Shown one piece after another: positions 17,174 to 26,106 of a DNA stretch of 64,000 nt. The notes under the pieces are model-generated. The model saw nothing but the letters and a program-made list of their open reading frames with translations, did no database searches and had not been told where the DNA came from. The DNA is from an uncultured Acetatifactor sp. (GTDB taxonomy: Bacteria > Bacillota > Clostridia > Lachnospirales > Lachnospiraceae). The stretch lies in assembly GCA_947629645.1 (NCBI GenBank), contig CANREV010000015.1, positions 1-64,000 on the forward strand, read 5' to 3'. The first letter of the stretch is position 1; the number at the start of each line of letters is the position of its first letter. The translations under genes and the position numbers were made by a program.

Positions 17174-19735
17174 ATGAGCAGAATGAAGAACAAGAATTTT
17201 CGTTTTTTGATTGTTAGTTTTACTCTGATGTTTGTGCTCTGCGCCTGCATTTTCATTGTCCTGATGAATCGTATGGCGGACAGGAACAGAGAGGCCACCA
17301 AAAAGATCGCGGATTATTATATGGAGATTGTCAGTTCCCAGATTACCAGTCATTTTAAGACTGCTATCGACATCAAGCTGGCACAGGTAGAAAGTATTAT
17401 CAAAACCATGCCTCCCGATGGGGAGCTCCAGGGTCAGGAGCTGAGAGAAAGTATGGCAATCAGCGGCGCGGCCAGAGATTTTAAATTTCTCGGACTGTTT
17501 GCGGAAGACGGCACGGTAGAGCAGATTCTTGGAGATGAAGTGGAGATCTCCGATGCGGATACGTTTATCGATGCCCTGCGAAACGGTGATAAAAGGATTG
17601 CTATGGCAAATGCTTCTAATCTGGAGATGGGGCTTGTGCTGCTGGGTGTTCCCTGCGAGTATGAGATGATGGACGGAAAAAAGAGCATGGCGCTGGTAGG
17701 CGGAATTGACCTCGGGTTTATCAAGGATACGCTTTCTCTGGGAAATCAGGAGGAGGATACCTATTCCCACATTATCAGCGACAACGGAGATTTTATCATT
17801 AAAAGCGATACGGCCGTTCAGGATAACTTTTACCAGCGTCTGTATGAAGTGGTACCCACTCTCAATGGGGTGAGCGCCGATACTTATGTGACAGGTGTGA
17901 GAAATGCGGTGGATTCTAAGACCAGTTTTACGGATACACTGTCATTGGGAGGGGAAACGAAGTGTATCTATCTCACGCCGCTCTTATATTCGGACTGGTA
18001 TCTGATCACAGTCATGTCCTATAATACTTTGGATCACATCATTCTGCAGTTGGATCATCAGAGGCTGTACGCTTGTGTGCTTGCCATGTTTTTGATGGTA
18101 CTGATCTTCATCATCGTGCTTGCCATGTTTTACAAAATGACAAAGATGCAGTTTGCTGAGATTGATAAAGCGTATAACGAAGCCAAGAAAGCCAACAAGG
18201 CCAAGAGCGAATTTCTGTCTAATATGAGCCATGACATCCGGACCCCCATGAATGCTATTGTGGGTATGACTGCCATCGCCACGGCGCATATCGATGACAG
18301 GCAGCAGTTGTCAAACTGCCTCAAAAAGATAACCTTGTCCAGCCGTCACCTGTTAGGGCTGATCAATGATATCCTGGATATGTCCAAGATTGAGAGCGGT
18401 AAGATGACGTTAAATATGGAGCCGGTATCATTGCGGGAGACTATGGAGAGCATTGTGAGCATCATTCAGCCGCAGGCCAGATCCAAGAATCAGCGGTTTG
18501 ATATCAGGATTTCCAATATTATTGCGGAGGATGTGTATTGTGACAGCGTCCGGCTGAATCAGGTTTTGATCAATCTGCTGTCGAACGCCTATAAATTTAC
18601 GCCGGAGGGCGGCGAAATCCTGGTTTTCGTGCAGCAGGAACCATCGCCGAAAGGAGAGCGGTATGTCCGCGTCCATTTCCGGGTAAAGGACAACGGGATC
18701 GGTATGAGCCCCGAATTTCAAGAGCGTGTCTTTGAATCTTTTGTGCGGGAGGACAACGCCAGAATACACAAGACCGAAGGTTCGGGTCTCGGCATGGCCA
18801 TCAGCAAATATATCGTGGACGCCATGGGAGGAACCATAGAAGTTGCCAGTGAGGTCAATAAGGGAACAGCCTTCCATGTAACGCTGGATCTGGAAAAGGC
18901 GGCGCGGCAGGAGGAAATGATTCTCCCCAATTGGAACGTGCTGTTGGCGGATAACGAGGAACAGTCCTGCCGGGATGCGGCGGCGCGTCTGCGGGAAATG
19001 TCCGTAAACTGCGATTGGGCCACCAGCGGAAAGGAAGCTGTCGGGATGGTGGAGGAACGGCTGCAGAAGGGAGAAGGTTATCACTTTGTGTTGTTGGACG
19101 ATAAGCTGGATCAGGCCGGCGGTATAGAGACCGCAAGGGAAATCCATAGAAGATGGGGAGACGAGGGTCCGGTTCTTCTGATTGCCGCATACGATTGGAG
19201 CGATCTGGAGGAAGACGCGAAGGAGGCAGGAGTCGGCGGTTTCATGCCAAAACCGCTCTTTCAGTCAACGCTGTATCGTGGATTGTCACAGTATACGGGG
19301 TCTGCGCAGGATACGCAGGAGATTCCGTCAACGGACAGAAAAGATTTCGAGGGTGTCAGGGTCCTGCTGGCGGAAGACAATGATCTCAACTATGAGATCG
19401 CCAAAGAGCTTCTCACAAGCATCGGCATGGAGATCGAATGGGCGAAAAACGGTCAGATCTGTGTGGATATGTTCCAAAAGTCTCCGGAAGGCTATTATGA
19501 CGTTATTTTGATGGACATCCGGATGCCTGTGATGTCAGGTTACGAGGCAACAACGCAGATCAGAGCCTTGACCCGCCCGGACGCGCAGCTTCCCATCATT
19601 GCCATGACTGCGGACGCTTTTTCGGAGGATGTGAAAAAGTGCAAGGAGTGCGGTATGAATGACCATACTCCCAAGCCCATTGACATAGAAGTGCTGTCCC
19701 ATCTGATATCCCGGTATCTTGGACCTAAAAGTTAA
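17174..19735 (+). CDS. Hybrid sensor histidine kinase, Cache-HisKA-HATPase-REC-REC
   Basis: An 853-residue paralogue of the kinase at 318. An N-terminal helix (about 10-28) and a second near 300-320 bracket an extracytoplasmic domain of about 270 residues, probably dCache. The H-box puts the phospho-histidine at His353. The first receiver is less canonical (LLDDKLD, Asp642/643); the second has LMDIRMP with Asp781. Both paralogues share an AYDW...EEDAKEAGV-type segment in the first receiver. No Hpt domain is present. The ribosome site GAGG lies close to ATG 17174, and ATG 17183 is a possible alternative start. Confidence 0.94.
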   Translation: MSRMKNKNFRFLIVSFTLMFVLCACIFIVLMNRMADRNREATKKIADYYMEIVSSQITSHFKTAIDIKLAQVESIIKTMPPDGELQGQELRESMAISGAARDFKFLGLFAEDGTVEQILGDEVEISDADTFIDALRNGDKRIAMANASNLEMGLVLLGVPCEYEMMDGKKSMALVGGIDLGFIKDTLSLGNQEEDTYSHIISDNGDFIIKSDTAVQDNFYQRLYEVVPTLNGVSADTYVTGVRNAVDSKTSFTDTLSLGGETKCIYLTPLLYSDWYLITVMSYNTLDHIILQLDHQRLYACVLAMFLMVLIFIIVLAMFYKMTKMQFAEIDKAYNEAKKANKAKSEFLSNMSHDIRTPMNAIVGMTAIATAHIDDRQQLSNCLKKITLSSRHLLGLINDILDMSKIESGKMTLNMEPVSLRETMESIVSIIQPQARSKNQRFDIRISNIIAEDVYCDSVRLNQVLINLLSNAYKFTPEGGEILVFVQQEPSPKGERYVRVHFRVKDNGIGMSPEFQERVFESFVREDNARIHKTEGSGLGMAISKYIVDAMGGTIEVASEVNKGTAFHVTLDLEKAARQEEMILPNWNVLLADNEEQSCRDAAARLREMSVNCDWATSGKEAVGMVEERLQKGEGYHFVLLDDKLDQAGGIETAREIHRRWGDEGPVLLIAAYDWSDLEEDAKEAGVGGFMPKPLFQSTLYRGLSQYTGSAQDTQEIPSTDRKDFEGVRVLLAEDNDLNYEIAKELLTSIGMEIEWAKNGQICVDMFQKSPEGYYDVILMDIRMPVMSGYEATTQIRALTRPDAQLPIIAMTADAFSEDVKKCKECGMNDHTPKPIDIEVLSHLISRYLGPKS

Positions 19736-19851
19736 AGCGGACGCTATATCGGTCTGTCCTTCAATGTCCATGTATCCGGGCGATTGAGTTTGCGGCCGGA
19801 TGGCAGCCTGATGGGACTGTCAGAGTAAATGTGTAAAGAAAGGGGTTCTTT

Positions 19852-21300
19852 ATGAGCAGGAACACCGACAATGAAATGAAACAGATTCAGCAGGGGCTGG
19901 AAGCGTTTCTGCAGCAGGAACTGCAGGAGATGGAAGCAGATGGAAATCGGCAGAGACCTTCCGAGCCACAGTTGTATACTTTAGAGGAAGAGGAAGAGCC
20001 TGAAAAGGAGTTGGACGTCATAGGAAGCACAGCCAGCAGAAATAAAACCGCGGGAAAAAGGAGACAGAGAGAGGATTATTATGTCGAAGATTGGGACAGC
20101 CCTGAGCGGCAAAGAAAAGCCGGGGAACAGGCCCCTTTTGACAGACACAAAAGCGGCAAAGAACAGGATCGCTACAACAGACAAAGAAACGGCGGGAGTC
20201 AGAACCGTTCCGGCAAGCGGGGGCGCCCGGAGAGCCGAAGCGCTTCTTTGGAACGAAATCACAGAACCTCTAAGGAGCAGCCTAACGGCCGCCGCGGGGA
20301 TCCTTACAGACAGGAATCCCCGCGGGCATCGAGACGTAAATCCTCCAAAAAGAGAGGATCCGGATTCAAAAAATTACTTCTTACCGCGGTGCTTCTGATC
20401 GCGCTGGTGGGCGGGGGCCTTTATTATCTGGTGGGAAAGGTGTACGCCGGAATGAACTTTGAGAGGATCGATTCGCTGGCCGGAATGCCCATGGAGGAGA
20501 ATGGCGTGACCAATATTCTTCTGATCGGAAATGATTCCAGGGAAAACGGCGAGGATGGTCGTTCCGATGCCATGATCTTACTTTCCATCAGCAGTAAGAC
20601 GAAAACGATCTATATGACTTCTCTTCTGCGGGATATGTATGTGGAGATTCCGGGCCATGACGGCAACAGGCTGAACGCGGCTTATTCCTTCGGCGGCGCC
20701 GAACTTCTGATGGAAACGATAGAAAAAAATCTGGATATCCCTGTGAACCGGTATGTGCTGGTCAACTTTGAGGCGTTTGCCGGTCTGGTGGACGCGGCGG
20801 GCGGCGTGGATCTGGAACTGACCACAGAGGAATTAGAGTATGTCAACGGATATCTGGTGGAGTACAATATGCTGACCAACCGCCCGCAGGGCACGGATAA
20901 CGTGGATACTTCCCAGGCCGGTATGGTGCATCTGAACGGGCCGCAGGCGTTGGCGTACTGCCGCAACCGCTATATCGGAACGGATTTCGGACGGACAGAG
21001 CGGCAGCGGAAGGTGCTGGCCGAGGTTTTCAAAAAGCTTCCCAAGGCGGTGGCAACGAATCCGCAGGAGCTGTTCGGCAGCCTGATGCCGAACCTGACCA
21101 CCAATCTGACGCAGACAGAATGTTTCCGCCTGGCTCTGCAGGCCGAGAAACTTCTGACTTACGACATTATTTCGGACAATATTCCCCAGCCGGGCACTTA
21201 TACCGATGCCACGATACGTCAGATGTCGGTGCTGGAGGTGGATTTTGACGCCAATATCCGTTATCTGAAAGAAAAGATTTACGGTGAGACGGGAAACTGA
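19852..21300 (+). CDS. LCP family (LytR-CpsA-Psr) envelope protein
   Basis: 482 residues. A long, charged, probably disordered cytoplasmic segment (about 1-165) precedes one transmembrane helix (about 173-195) and the extracellular LCP domain. LCP hallmarks are NILLIGNDSR, GRSDAMILLS, TSLLRDMYVEIPG with its catalytic-site arginine, RLNAAYSFGG and ALAYCRNRY. LCP enzymes move polyprenyl-linked glycans such as teichoic acid or capsule onto peptidoglycan. The length of the basic/acidic tail is unusual. A small membrane gene and a CapA-type gene follow, giving an envelope theme. Confidence 0.93.
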   Translation: MSRNTDNEMKQIQQGLEAFLQQELQEMEADGNRQRPSEPQLYTLEEEEEPEKELDVIGSTASRNKTAGKRRQREDYYVEDWDSPERQRKAGEQAPFDRHKSGKEQDRYNRQRNGGSQNRSGKRGRPESRSASLERNHRTSKEQPNGRRGDPYRQESPRASRRKSSKKRGSGFKKLLLTAVLLIALVGGGLYYLVGKVYAGMNFERIDSLAGMPMEENGVTNILLIGNDSRENGEDGRSDAMILLSISSKTKTIYMTSLLRDMYVEIPGHDGNRLNAAYSFGGAELLMETIEKNLDIPVNRYVLVNFEAFAGLVDAAGGVDLELTTEELEYVNGYLVEYNMLTNRPQGTDNVDTSQAGMVHLNGPQALAYCRNRYIGTDFGRTERQRKVLAEVFKKLPKAVATNPQELFGSLMPNLTTNLTQTECFRLALQAEKLLTYDIISDNIPQPGTYTDATIRQMSVLEVDFDANIRYLKEKIYGETGN

Positions 21301-21370
21301 GCGCAGCCCGCGTTTTTGACGCGGCGGACAACATGATCGTATCGATCAAGGGAAAGGAAAGGTGATAAAA

Positions 21371-21685
21371 ATGAATCTCGATGGAATTATTTTTGTGTTT
21401 GTGGGTGTAATGTGTCTGTATGTGGCGATCAAGACGATCAGTTCGCCGGAGCGGAACAAAGTGTTCAATAAGCGGCCCATCGATGTGGTGGATGTGAAAA
21501 AGTATAACCGGTTCTGCGGGGGGCTGATTCTGGGTTTCGGCGTTGCGGCGGAGATCACCCTCTTTTTTATGATTACCACCACCGGCGTGGTGAGCGCCTT
21601 GTGTACTTTAGGCATTATTGTGGAAGCTATTCTCGTAGTTTTTATTTATAATAAATTTGAACTGCGTTTTTTAAAGAAGCGCTGA
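21371..21685 (+). CDS. Small membrane protein of unknown function
   Basis: 104 residues from ATG 21371, which has an AGGTG site 6 nt upstream; the GTG at 21362 is part of that site. Hydrophobic segments at about 4-22, 48-70 and 73-92 suggest three transmembrane helices, with a basic cytoplasmic end. The spacing of a short loop with DVKKYNRFCGG before the second helix recalls small DUF3784-like proteins, but this is a weak match. It lies between the LCP and CapA genes, 15 nt before the latter. Confidence 0.7.
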   Translation: MNLDGIIFVFVGVMCLYVAIKTISSPERNKVFNKRPIDVVDVKKYNRFCGGLILGFGVAAEITLFFMITTTGVVSALCTLGIIVEAILVVFIYNKFELRFLKKR

Positions 21686-21700
21686 GTGGGAAGGCGAAAC

Positions 21701-22939
21701 ATGAATAGGAAAAAGATCAGCCGAAGGTCCGTGTTTTTTTCCGCCGCGGCGATACTGGCGCTGTCTGTCTGCGGATGCGGGGACGCGCCTGAACTGACGC
21801 CATCGTCCGGCGAACAGCCCAAGGATCTGGCGGATCTGGCGGTATCGCTGGAGGCTGCGTCCGAGGAGCTGCCTCAGGAGTCCCTGCGGGAGGCGCAGAC
21901 GTTGGAATCCGGAGAGGAGGAAGGGGCGTCCGGAGAGCCCGGCCATAGCGAATCCTCGCAGGAGACATCCGGGCAGGAGGAGACGCCATCCGTTGTGAAG
22001 ATCACGATCTCCGCCGCGGGGGACGTCACTCTGGGAACCCATCAGCAGCAGGATTATTGGAATTCTTTTCGTCAGGCTTATGATGAGGCGGAGGATGAGA
22101 GCTATTTTTTCGCCAATGTCTATCCCGTTTTCAGTGAGGACGATATGACGCTGGTAAATCTGGAAGGGCCTCTGACGCTTTCGGATACACCGCGGGAAGG
22201 CCAGGTCTACAGCATTAAAGGTGATCCCGAATATGTGAATATTCTTACCGCGGGCAGCGTGGAGGCGGTGAGCATGGGAAACAATCACACCATGGATTAT
22301 CTGCAGCAGGGGATGGACGATACCGTGGCGGCGGTGGAGGGAGCGGGAATCATCTACGCCTGCGAGAAAAAAGTGGGCGTTTACGAGACGGGCGGCGTCC
22401 GCATCGGCATGATTTCCGTCAATGAGGTGTCCCAGGGATATCTGGTGGAAGATACCATACAGCAGGGCATCGCACAGCTTCGGGAGGAGGGCGTTGACCT
22501 GATCTTCGTAAGCTGCCACTGGGGCGTGGAGAGAGAATACTATCCCGAAGATTACCAGAAGATTCTGGGAGAGAAGTGTATCGACTGGGGAGCCGACCTT
22601 GTGATAGGGCACCATCCCCATGTCCTTCAGGGAATCGAAGAATATAAAGGGAGATTTATTCTCTACAGCCTGGGGAATTTTTGTTTCGGGGCAAACCGCA
22701 ATCCTCCTGACAAGGATACCATGATTTTTCAGCAGACCTTTACTTTTGTGGACGGAAAGAAGCAGGAAGATCAGCAGGTCAGGGTGATTCCCTGTCTGGT
22801 CAGTTCCGTTTCCGAGCGGAATAATTTTCAGCCCACTTTGGCGCAGGGGGAGGAAAAGGCCCGCATTCTGGAACGGATCAATGAATTCAGCAAAGATTTC
22901 GGCGTCCGGTTTGACGAGGACGGCCTGTTGACAGAGTGA
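21701..22939 (+). CDS. CapA family lipoprotein (PgsA-like metallophosphatase fold)
   Basis: 412 residues from ATG 21701 (GGGAAGG site 6 nt upstream). A signal peptide with a Cys lipobox (VCGC) and an acidic Glu/Ser-rich linker precede the CapA domain. Family motifs are AAGDVTLG, NLEGPLT, MGNNHTMDY, VSCHWGVE, GHHPHVLQG and YSLGNFCF, whose Asp, Asn and His residues form the dinuclear metal-type site. Relatives take part in poly-gamma-glutamate or capsule handling; no pgs/cap biosynthesis genes are nearby, so the substrate is open. Confidence 0.92.
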   Translation: MNRKKISRRSVFFSAAAILALSVCGCGDAPELTPSSGEQPKDLADLAVSLEAASEELPQESLREAQTLESGEEEGASGEPGHSESSQETSGQEETPSVVKITISAAGDVTLGTHQQQDYWNSFRQAYDEAEDESYFFANVYPVFSEDDMTLVNLEGPLTLSDTPREGQVYSIKGDPEYVNILTAGSVEAVSMGNNHTMDYLQQGMDDTVAAVEGAGIIYACEKKVGVYETGGVRIGMISVNEVSQGYLVEDTIQQGIAQLREEGVDLIFVSCHWGVEREYYPEDYQKILGEKCIDWGADLVIGHHPHVLQGIEEYKGRFILYSLGNFCFGANRNPPDKDTMIFQQTFTFVDGKKQEDQQVRVIPCLVSSVSERNNFQPTLAQGEEKARILERINEFSKDFGVRFDEDGLLTE

Positions 22940-23051
22940 CGGATGGAGCCGATATTTTGGGGCTTAAGAAAACTGTGATCCGCGTTCCTTTCGGAAAGGT
23001 TTCAGAGTAATTGTTTGATGCGCAAAAACAGCGCAGGAAGGGAGAATCCAT

Positions 23052-24191
23052 ATGGAAAAGAGAAGAATGGAAAAACTGGGAATCGAAACATCGCTGCTGG
23101 GATTCGGCTGTATGCGTTTTCCCGTTGACGCTGACGGGCGGATCGATGAGGAAAAAGCGCAGAAAATGCTGGATAAGGCCATTGCCGCGGGGGTAAATTA
23201 TATCGATACCGCCTATCCTTATCACGGGGGCGAAAGCGAGCCTTTCGTGGGAAAAGCTTTGAAAAAGTACGACAGGGACAGCTATTTTCTGGCTACCAAG
23301 CTGCCGGTCTGGAAAGTGGAGACATTGGAGGACGTTGACAGGATTTTTCAGGAGCAGCTTGCCAGGCTGCAGACGGATCACATAGACTTTTATCTGATGC
23401 ACGCTTTGAATAAGTCCCGTTTTGACAATATGTTAAAGATCGGCTGTATCGGCAGGCTGGAACAGCTGAAAGCGGAGGGAAAGATCCGTTATCTGGGCTT
23501 CTCGTTCCATGACGATTACGAAACCTTTGAGAGGATCCTTAACTACAGAGACTGGGATTTCTGCCAGATCCAGCTCAATTACATGGACGCTGAGGAGCAG
23601 GCGGGCTTAAAAGGTTATAAACTGGCAGAGCAGAAAGGCGTACCTGTTATTGTGATGGAACCTGTCAAAGGAGGGTCTCTGGCAGCTTACGCGGAGGATA
23701 TCACAGGCCGGTTCCGCGGTCTGGACCCGGAGGCTTCCGTAGCTTCCTTCGCGCTGCGCTGGGTGGGAAGCCTGCCCGGTGTAAAGGTGATCTTAAGCGG
23801 TATGACGGCCATGGAGCAGGTGGAAGATAACCTGAAAACCTTTTCCTCCTTCCGCCCGCTTTCTGAGCGGGAGCAGCAGGAGATCAGCGATATTGTGAAA
23901 CTGATCAACAGCCGCGTACAGAACGGGTGCACCGGATGCAGCTATTGTATGCCCTGTCCCGCAGGGGTGAATATTCCCGCTAATTTCCGGGTATGGAACA
24001 CTTACCATATGTACCAGAATTACGGCATGGTGAAAAAGAGATGGGAAGAGGAGCTCGGGGAGGCGGCCCAGGCTAAAAACTGTGTGAAGTGCGGCAAGTG
24101 CGAGCAGGTCTGCCCCCAGAAGCTTTCTATCCGCGGGGACCTGCAGAAGGTTCAGGCGGATCTGGACAAAAAAGAGTTTGTGCTGAAATAA
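23052..24191 (+). CDS. Aldo/keto reductase with C-terminal ferredoxin domain
   Basis: 379 residues. The N-terminal TIM barrel has the AKR signature (GFGCMRFP, NYIDTAYPYHGGESE with the catalytic Asp and Tyr, TKLP with Lys). The C terminus adds two cysteine clusters: CTGCSYCMPCP and CVKCGKCEQVCPQ. The latter is a 4Fe-4S motif, and the former is the partial cluster usual in this subfamily. These clostridial enzymes are presumed oxidoreductases coupling NAD(P)H with an Fe-S centre; the substrate is not known. An AraC regulator gene follows 33 nt later. Confidence 0.92.
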   Translation: MEKRRMEKLGIETSLLGFGCMRFPVDADGRIDEEKAQKMLDKAIAAGVNYIDTAYPYHGGESEPFVGKALKKYDRDSYFLATKLPVWKVETLEDVDRIFQEQLARLQTDHIDFYLMHALNKSRFDNMLKIGCIGRLEQLKAEGKIRYLGFSFHDDYETFERILNYRDWDFCQIQLNYMDAEEQAGLKGYKLAEQKGVPVIVMEPVKGGSLAAYAEDITGRFRGLDPEASVASFALRWVGSLPGVKVILSGMTAMEQVEDNLKTFSSFRPLSEREQQEISDIVKLINSRVQNGCTGCSYCMPCPAGVNIPANFRVWNTYHMYQNYGMVKKRWEEELGEAAQAKNCVKCGKCEQVCPQKLSIRGDLQKVQADLDKKEFVLK

Positions 24192-24224
24192 ATCAATTAC
24201 AGGTCTTGGGAAGGGGGCGCGGTC

Positions 24225-25115
24225 GTGGAGAAGGCTTTCAAGCTGGACTTTGAAAACGATAAAACAGGAAGTCTGTATGTGGATTGCTGCGGCTGTTCCC
24301 AGACGGAAAGCCTTCACAGCTTTGGCCCCGCCTCCAAGCCTCACTATCTGATCCATTATATCCTCAAAGGCAAGGGAATCTTTCGGTCTTACGGCAAAGA
24401 ATACAGGCTGGAAGCGGGCTATGGATTTTTGATCCAGCCGGATGAACTGGCGTTTTACCAGGCGGACAGAGAGGATCCCTGGAGCTACCTCTGGGTAGGG
24501 TTTGGCGGAAGCCGGGCGAAAGAATACCTGAGCGCCATGGGGCTGTCTGAAAACCATCCTGTTTTTTCCTGCGACAGAGATCAGGAGCTGTATGCCATTG
24601 TGCGCGATATGATGGAACACAATACCTGCGGCGTGGCGGACGATCTGCGCCGGAACGGCCAGCTGGGCGTTTTTCTCTCTATATTGGCGCAGAGCGCGGG
24701 AGTGGTGGCAAAAGATGAGGGGGACAAGGGCAACCAGTATGTGAAAAAGGCGGTTTCCTTTATCCAGAGCAACTACTGCAACCCCATCAGAGTCACGGAT
24801 GTGGCCGATTATGTATGTATCAACAGAAGTTATCTGTATACGCTGTTCCAAAATTATCTGGGGATGTCTCCCCAGCAGTTTCTGACCACTTTCCGCATCA
24901 CAAAAGCGCGGGAACTTCTGGATTCTACGTCTTACCCTATCGAAAGCATAGCTCTGTCCTGCGGCTACAGCGATGCTCTGGTGTTCACCAAGGCGTTTCA
25001 CGCCATGAAAGGGATGTCTCCTTCCCAATACCGCAAACAGAGTCATCGGGAAAATTCCAAAGAGCAGCTAAAAGAGGTGGAGCATCTGATCGCCCAGCTG
25101 TTAAAGTCTGAGTGA
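24225..25115 (+). CDS. AraC family regulator with cupin N-terminal domain
   Basis: 296 residues starting at GTG 24225 behind an AAGGGGG ribosome site. The N-terminal half is an AraC-type sugar-binding cupin (HYLIHYILKGKG, GYGFLIQPDE, WSYLWVGF). The C-terminal double HTH spans about 180-280 (VADYVCINRSYLYTLFQNYLG; SIALSCGYSDALVFTKAF). It probably controls a carbohydrate or redox operon and could act on the reductase gene just upstream. Confidence 0.92.
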   Translation: MEKAFKLDFENDKTGSLYVDCCGCSQTESLHSFGPASKPHYLIHYILKGKGIFRSYGKEYRLEAGYGFLIQPDELAFYQADREDPWSYLWVGFGGSRAKEYLSAMGLSENHPVFSCDRDQELYAIVRDMMEHNTCGVADDLRRNGQLGVFLSILAQSAGVVAKDEGDKGNQYVKKAVSFIQSNYCNPIRVTDVADYVCINRSYLYTLFQNYLGMSPQQFLTTFRITKARELLDSTSYPIESIALSCGYSDALVFTKAFHAMKGMSPSQYRKQSHRENSKEQLKEVEHLIAQLLKSE

Positions 25116-25278
25116 ATCATATTTTACGGCGCCGCGGTCAGAGCAGGGAAAAGATATCCTGATCGTGGGCCATGGCGCGATGAATTCCAGTATCATCTGC
25201 CAGGTCAGAAAGATACCCGTGGAGAGGTTCTGGGAAGCCGGGATCGAAAATTGCAAACTGATGCGGCTGACCGATTGA
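25113..25278 (+). pseudogene. 3' remnant of a histidine phosphatase (phosphoglycerate mutase family)
   Basis: Translation of 25147-25278 reads GKDILIVGHGAMNSS, continues with CQVRKIPVERFWEAGIENC, and ends KLMRLTD before a stop. This is the typical C-terminal part of a phosphoglycerate-mutase-like histidine phosphatase, including the second catalytic histidine (VGHG). No N-terminal RHG motif or start codon is present: the frame runs back into the AraC gene's 3' end. A deletion has removed the front of the gene, leaving about 44 codons. Confidence 0.7.
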
Positions 25279-25340
25279 AACGCCCAAAGCGGAATGCGTT
25301 TTTGGGGATGTCGGGCCCCGGAGGAAAGGTGACGGATGCC

Positions 25341-26006
25341 ATGAAAAATATACTGATCATAGAGGATGACATTCCCATCGGAAACGTTTTGGAAGAGGCT
25401 CTGAGGGGAGAGGGATATTGCGTTTTTCGCGCGTATTCCGGTACGGAAGCTTTGCTGTTTCTTGAGAGGACGAAACCGGATCTGGCGCTTCTGGATCTCA
25501 TGCTGCCGGGGCTTTCCGGGGAGGAAGTGCTTGGCAGGATCAGGGGGATCCCCATCATTGTGGTCAGCGCCAAGGCGGATGTGGACGGCAAGGTGGAAGC
25601 ATTGCTGGGAGGCGCCGTGGATTATGTGACGAAGCCCTTTAGCACGAAAGAGCTGCTGGCCAGAATCGCCGTGCATTTGCGCAGAAGCGAAGATAGGGAC
25701 GGAGCTGTTTTCAGGTGCGGCGATCTGGAACTGGACGGCGACAGGCACATCGTAACGGTGGCGGGCAGCCAGATTAAGCTGACGCGGACGGAATACGCGA
25801 TCTTAAATCTTCTTCTGCAGAATCCTTCCAGGGTGATCACAAAGTCCCGGCTTCTGGAGCGCATTGGCGAAGATACGCCGGACTGTACGGAAAGTTCGCT
25901 GAAAACCCATATCAGCCATCTCAGGTCAAAACTCCGCAGTGTAAACGGGAAGGATTATATCGAGGCGGTGTGGGGGATCGGCTTTAAAATGAGAGAGGAT
26001 CCGTAA
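25341..26006 (+). CDS. OmpR/PhoB-family response regulator
   Basis: 221 residues from ATG 25341; GTG 25329 is a possible in-frame alternative lying closer to GGAGG. The receiver domain has the acidic pair EDD, the phospho-acceptor in LLDLMLPG and the KPF lysine. A winged-helix domain follows (LTRTEYAILNLLLQN, ESSLKTHISHLRSKL, VWGIGFKM). It precedes an ABC exporter and a histidine kinase at 27927, and the set resembles clostridial peptide-antibiotic resistance loci of the Cpr/Bcr type. The four-box repeat just downstream of its stop is a candidate binding site. Confidence 0.92.
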   Translation: MKNILIIEDDIPIGNVLEEALRGEGYCVFRAYSGTEALLFLERTKPDLALLDLMLPGLSGEEVLGRIRGIPIIVVSAKADVDGKVEALLGGAVDYVTKPFSTKELLARIAVHLRRSEDRDGAVFRCGDLELDGDRHIVTVAGSQIKLTRTEYAILNLLLQNPSRVITKSRLLERIGEDTPDCTESSLKTHISHLRSKLRSVNGKDYIEAVWGIGFKMREDP

Positions 26007-26019
26007 ATATTCCCTGAAA

Positions 26020-26077
26020 TCTCAACCAAATCTCCACTGTTTCCTTAACCGTTTTCTCAACTCTTTTGTCATACAAT
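26020..26077 (+). promoter_or_regulatory. Four heptamer direct repeats plus -10 box before the ABC exporter
   Basis: TCTCAAC (26020-26026), TCTCCAC (26031-26037), CCTTAAC (26043-26049) and TCTCAAC (26055-26061) recur at 11-12 bp steps, about one helical turn. They are followed by a -10-like TACAAT (26072-26077) with no good -35 box. This is the expected form of an OmpR-family activated promoter, and the regulator is encoded immediately upstream. Binding is inferred. Confidence 0.5.
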
Positions 26078-26106
26078 GTGGTCATCAAACAAAGGAGGTA
26101 AACGGA

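Noticed and set aside
23793..25046. 417-codon minus-strand frame
   Set aside because: It lies opposite the aldo/keto reductase and AraC genes, both of which have clear domain motifs. It is a codon-bias shadow.
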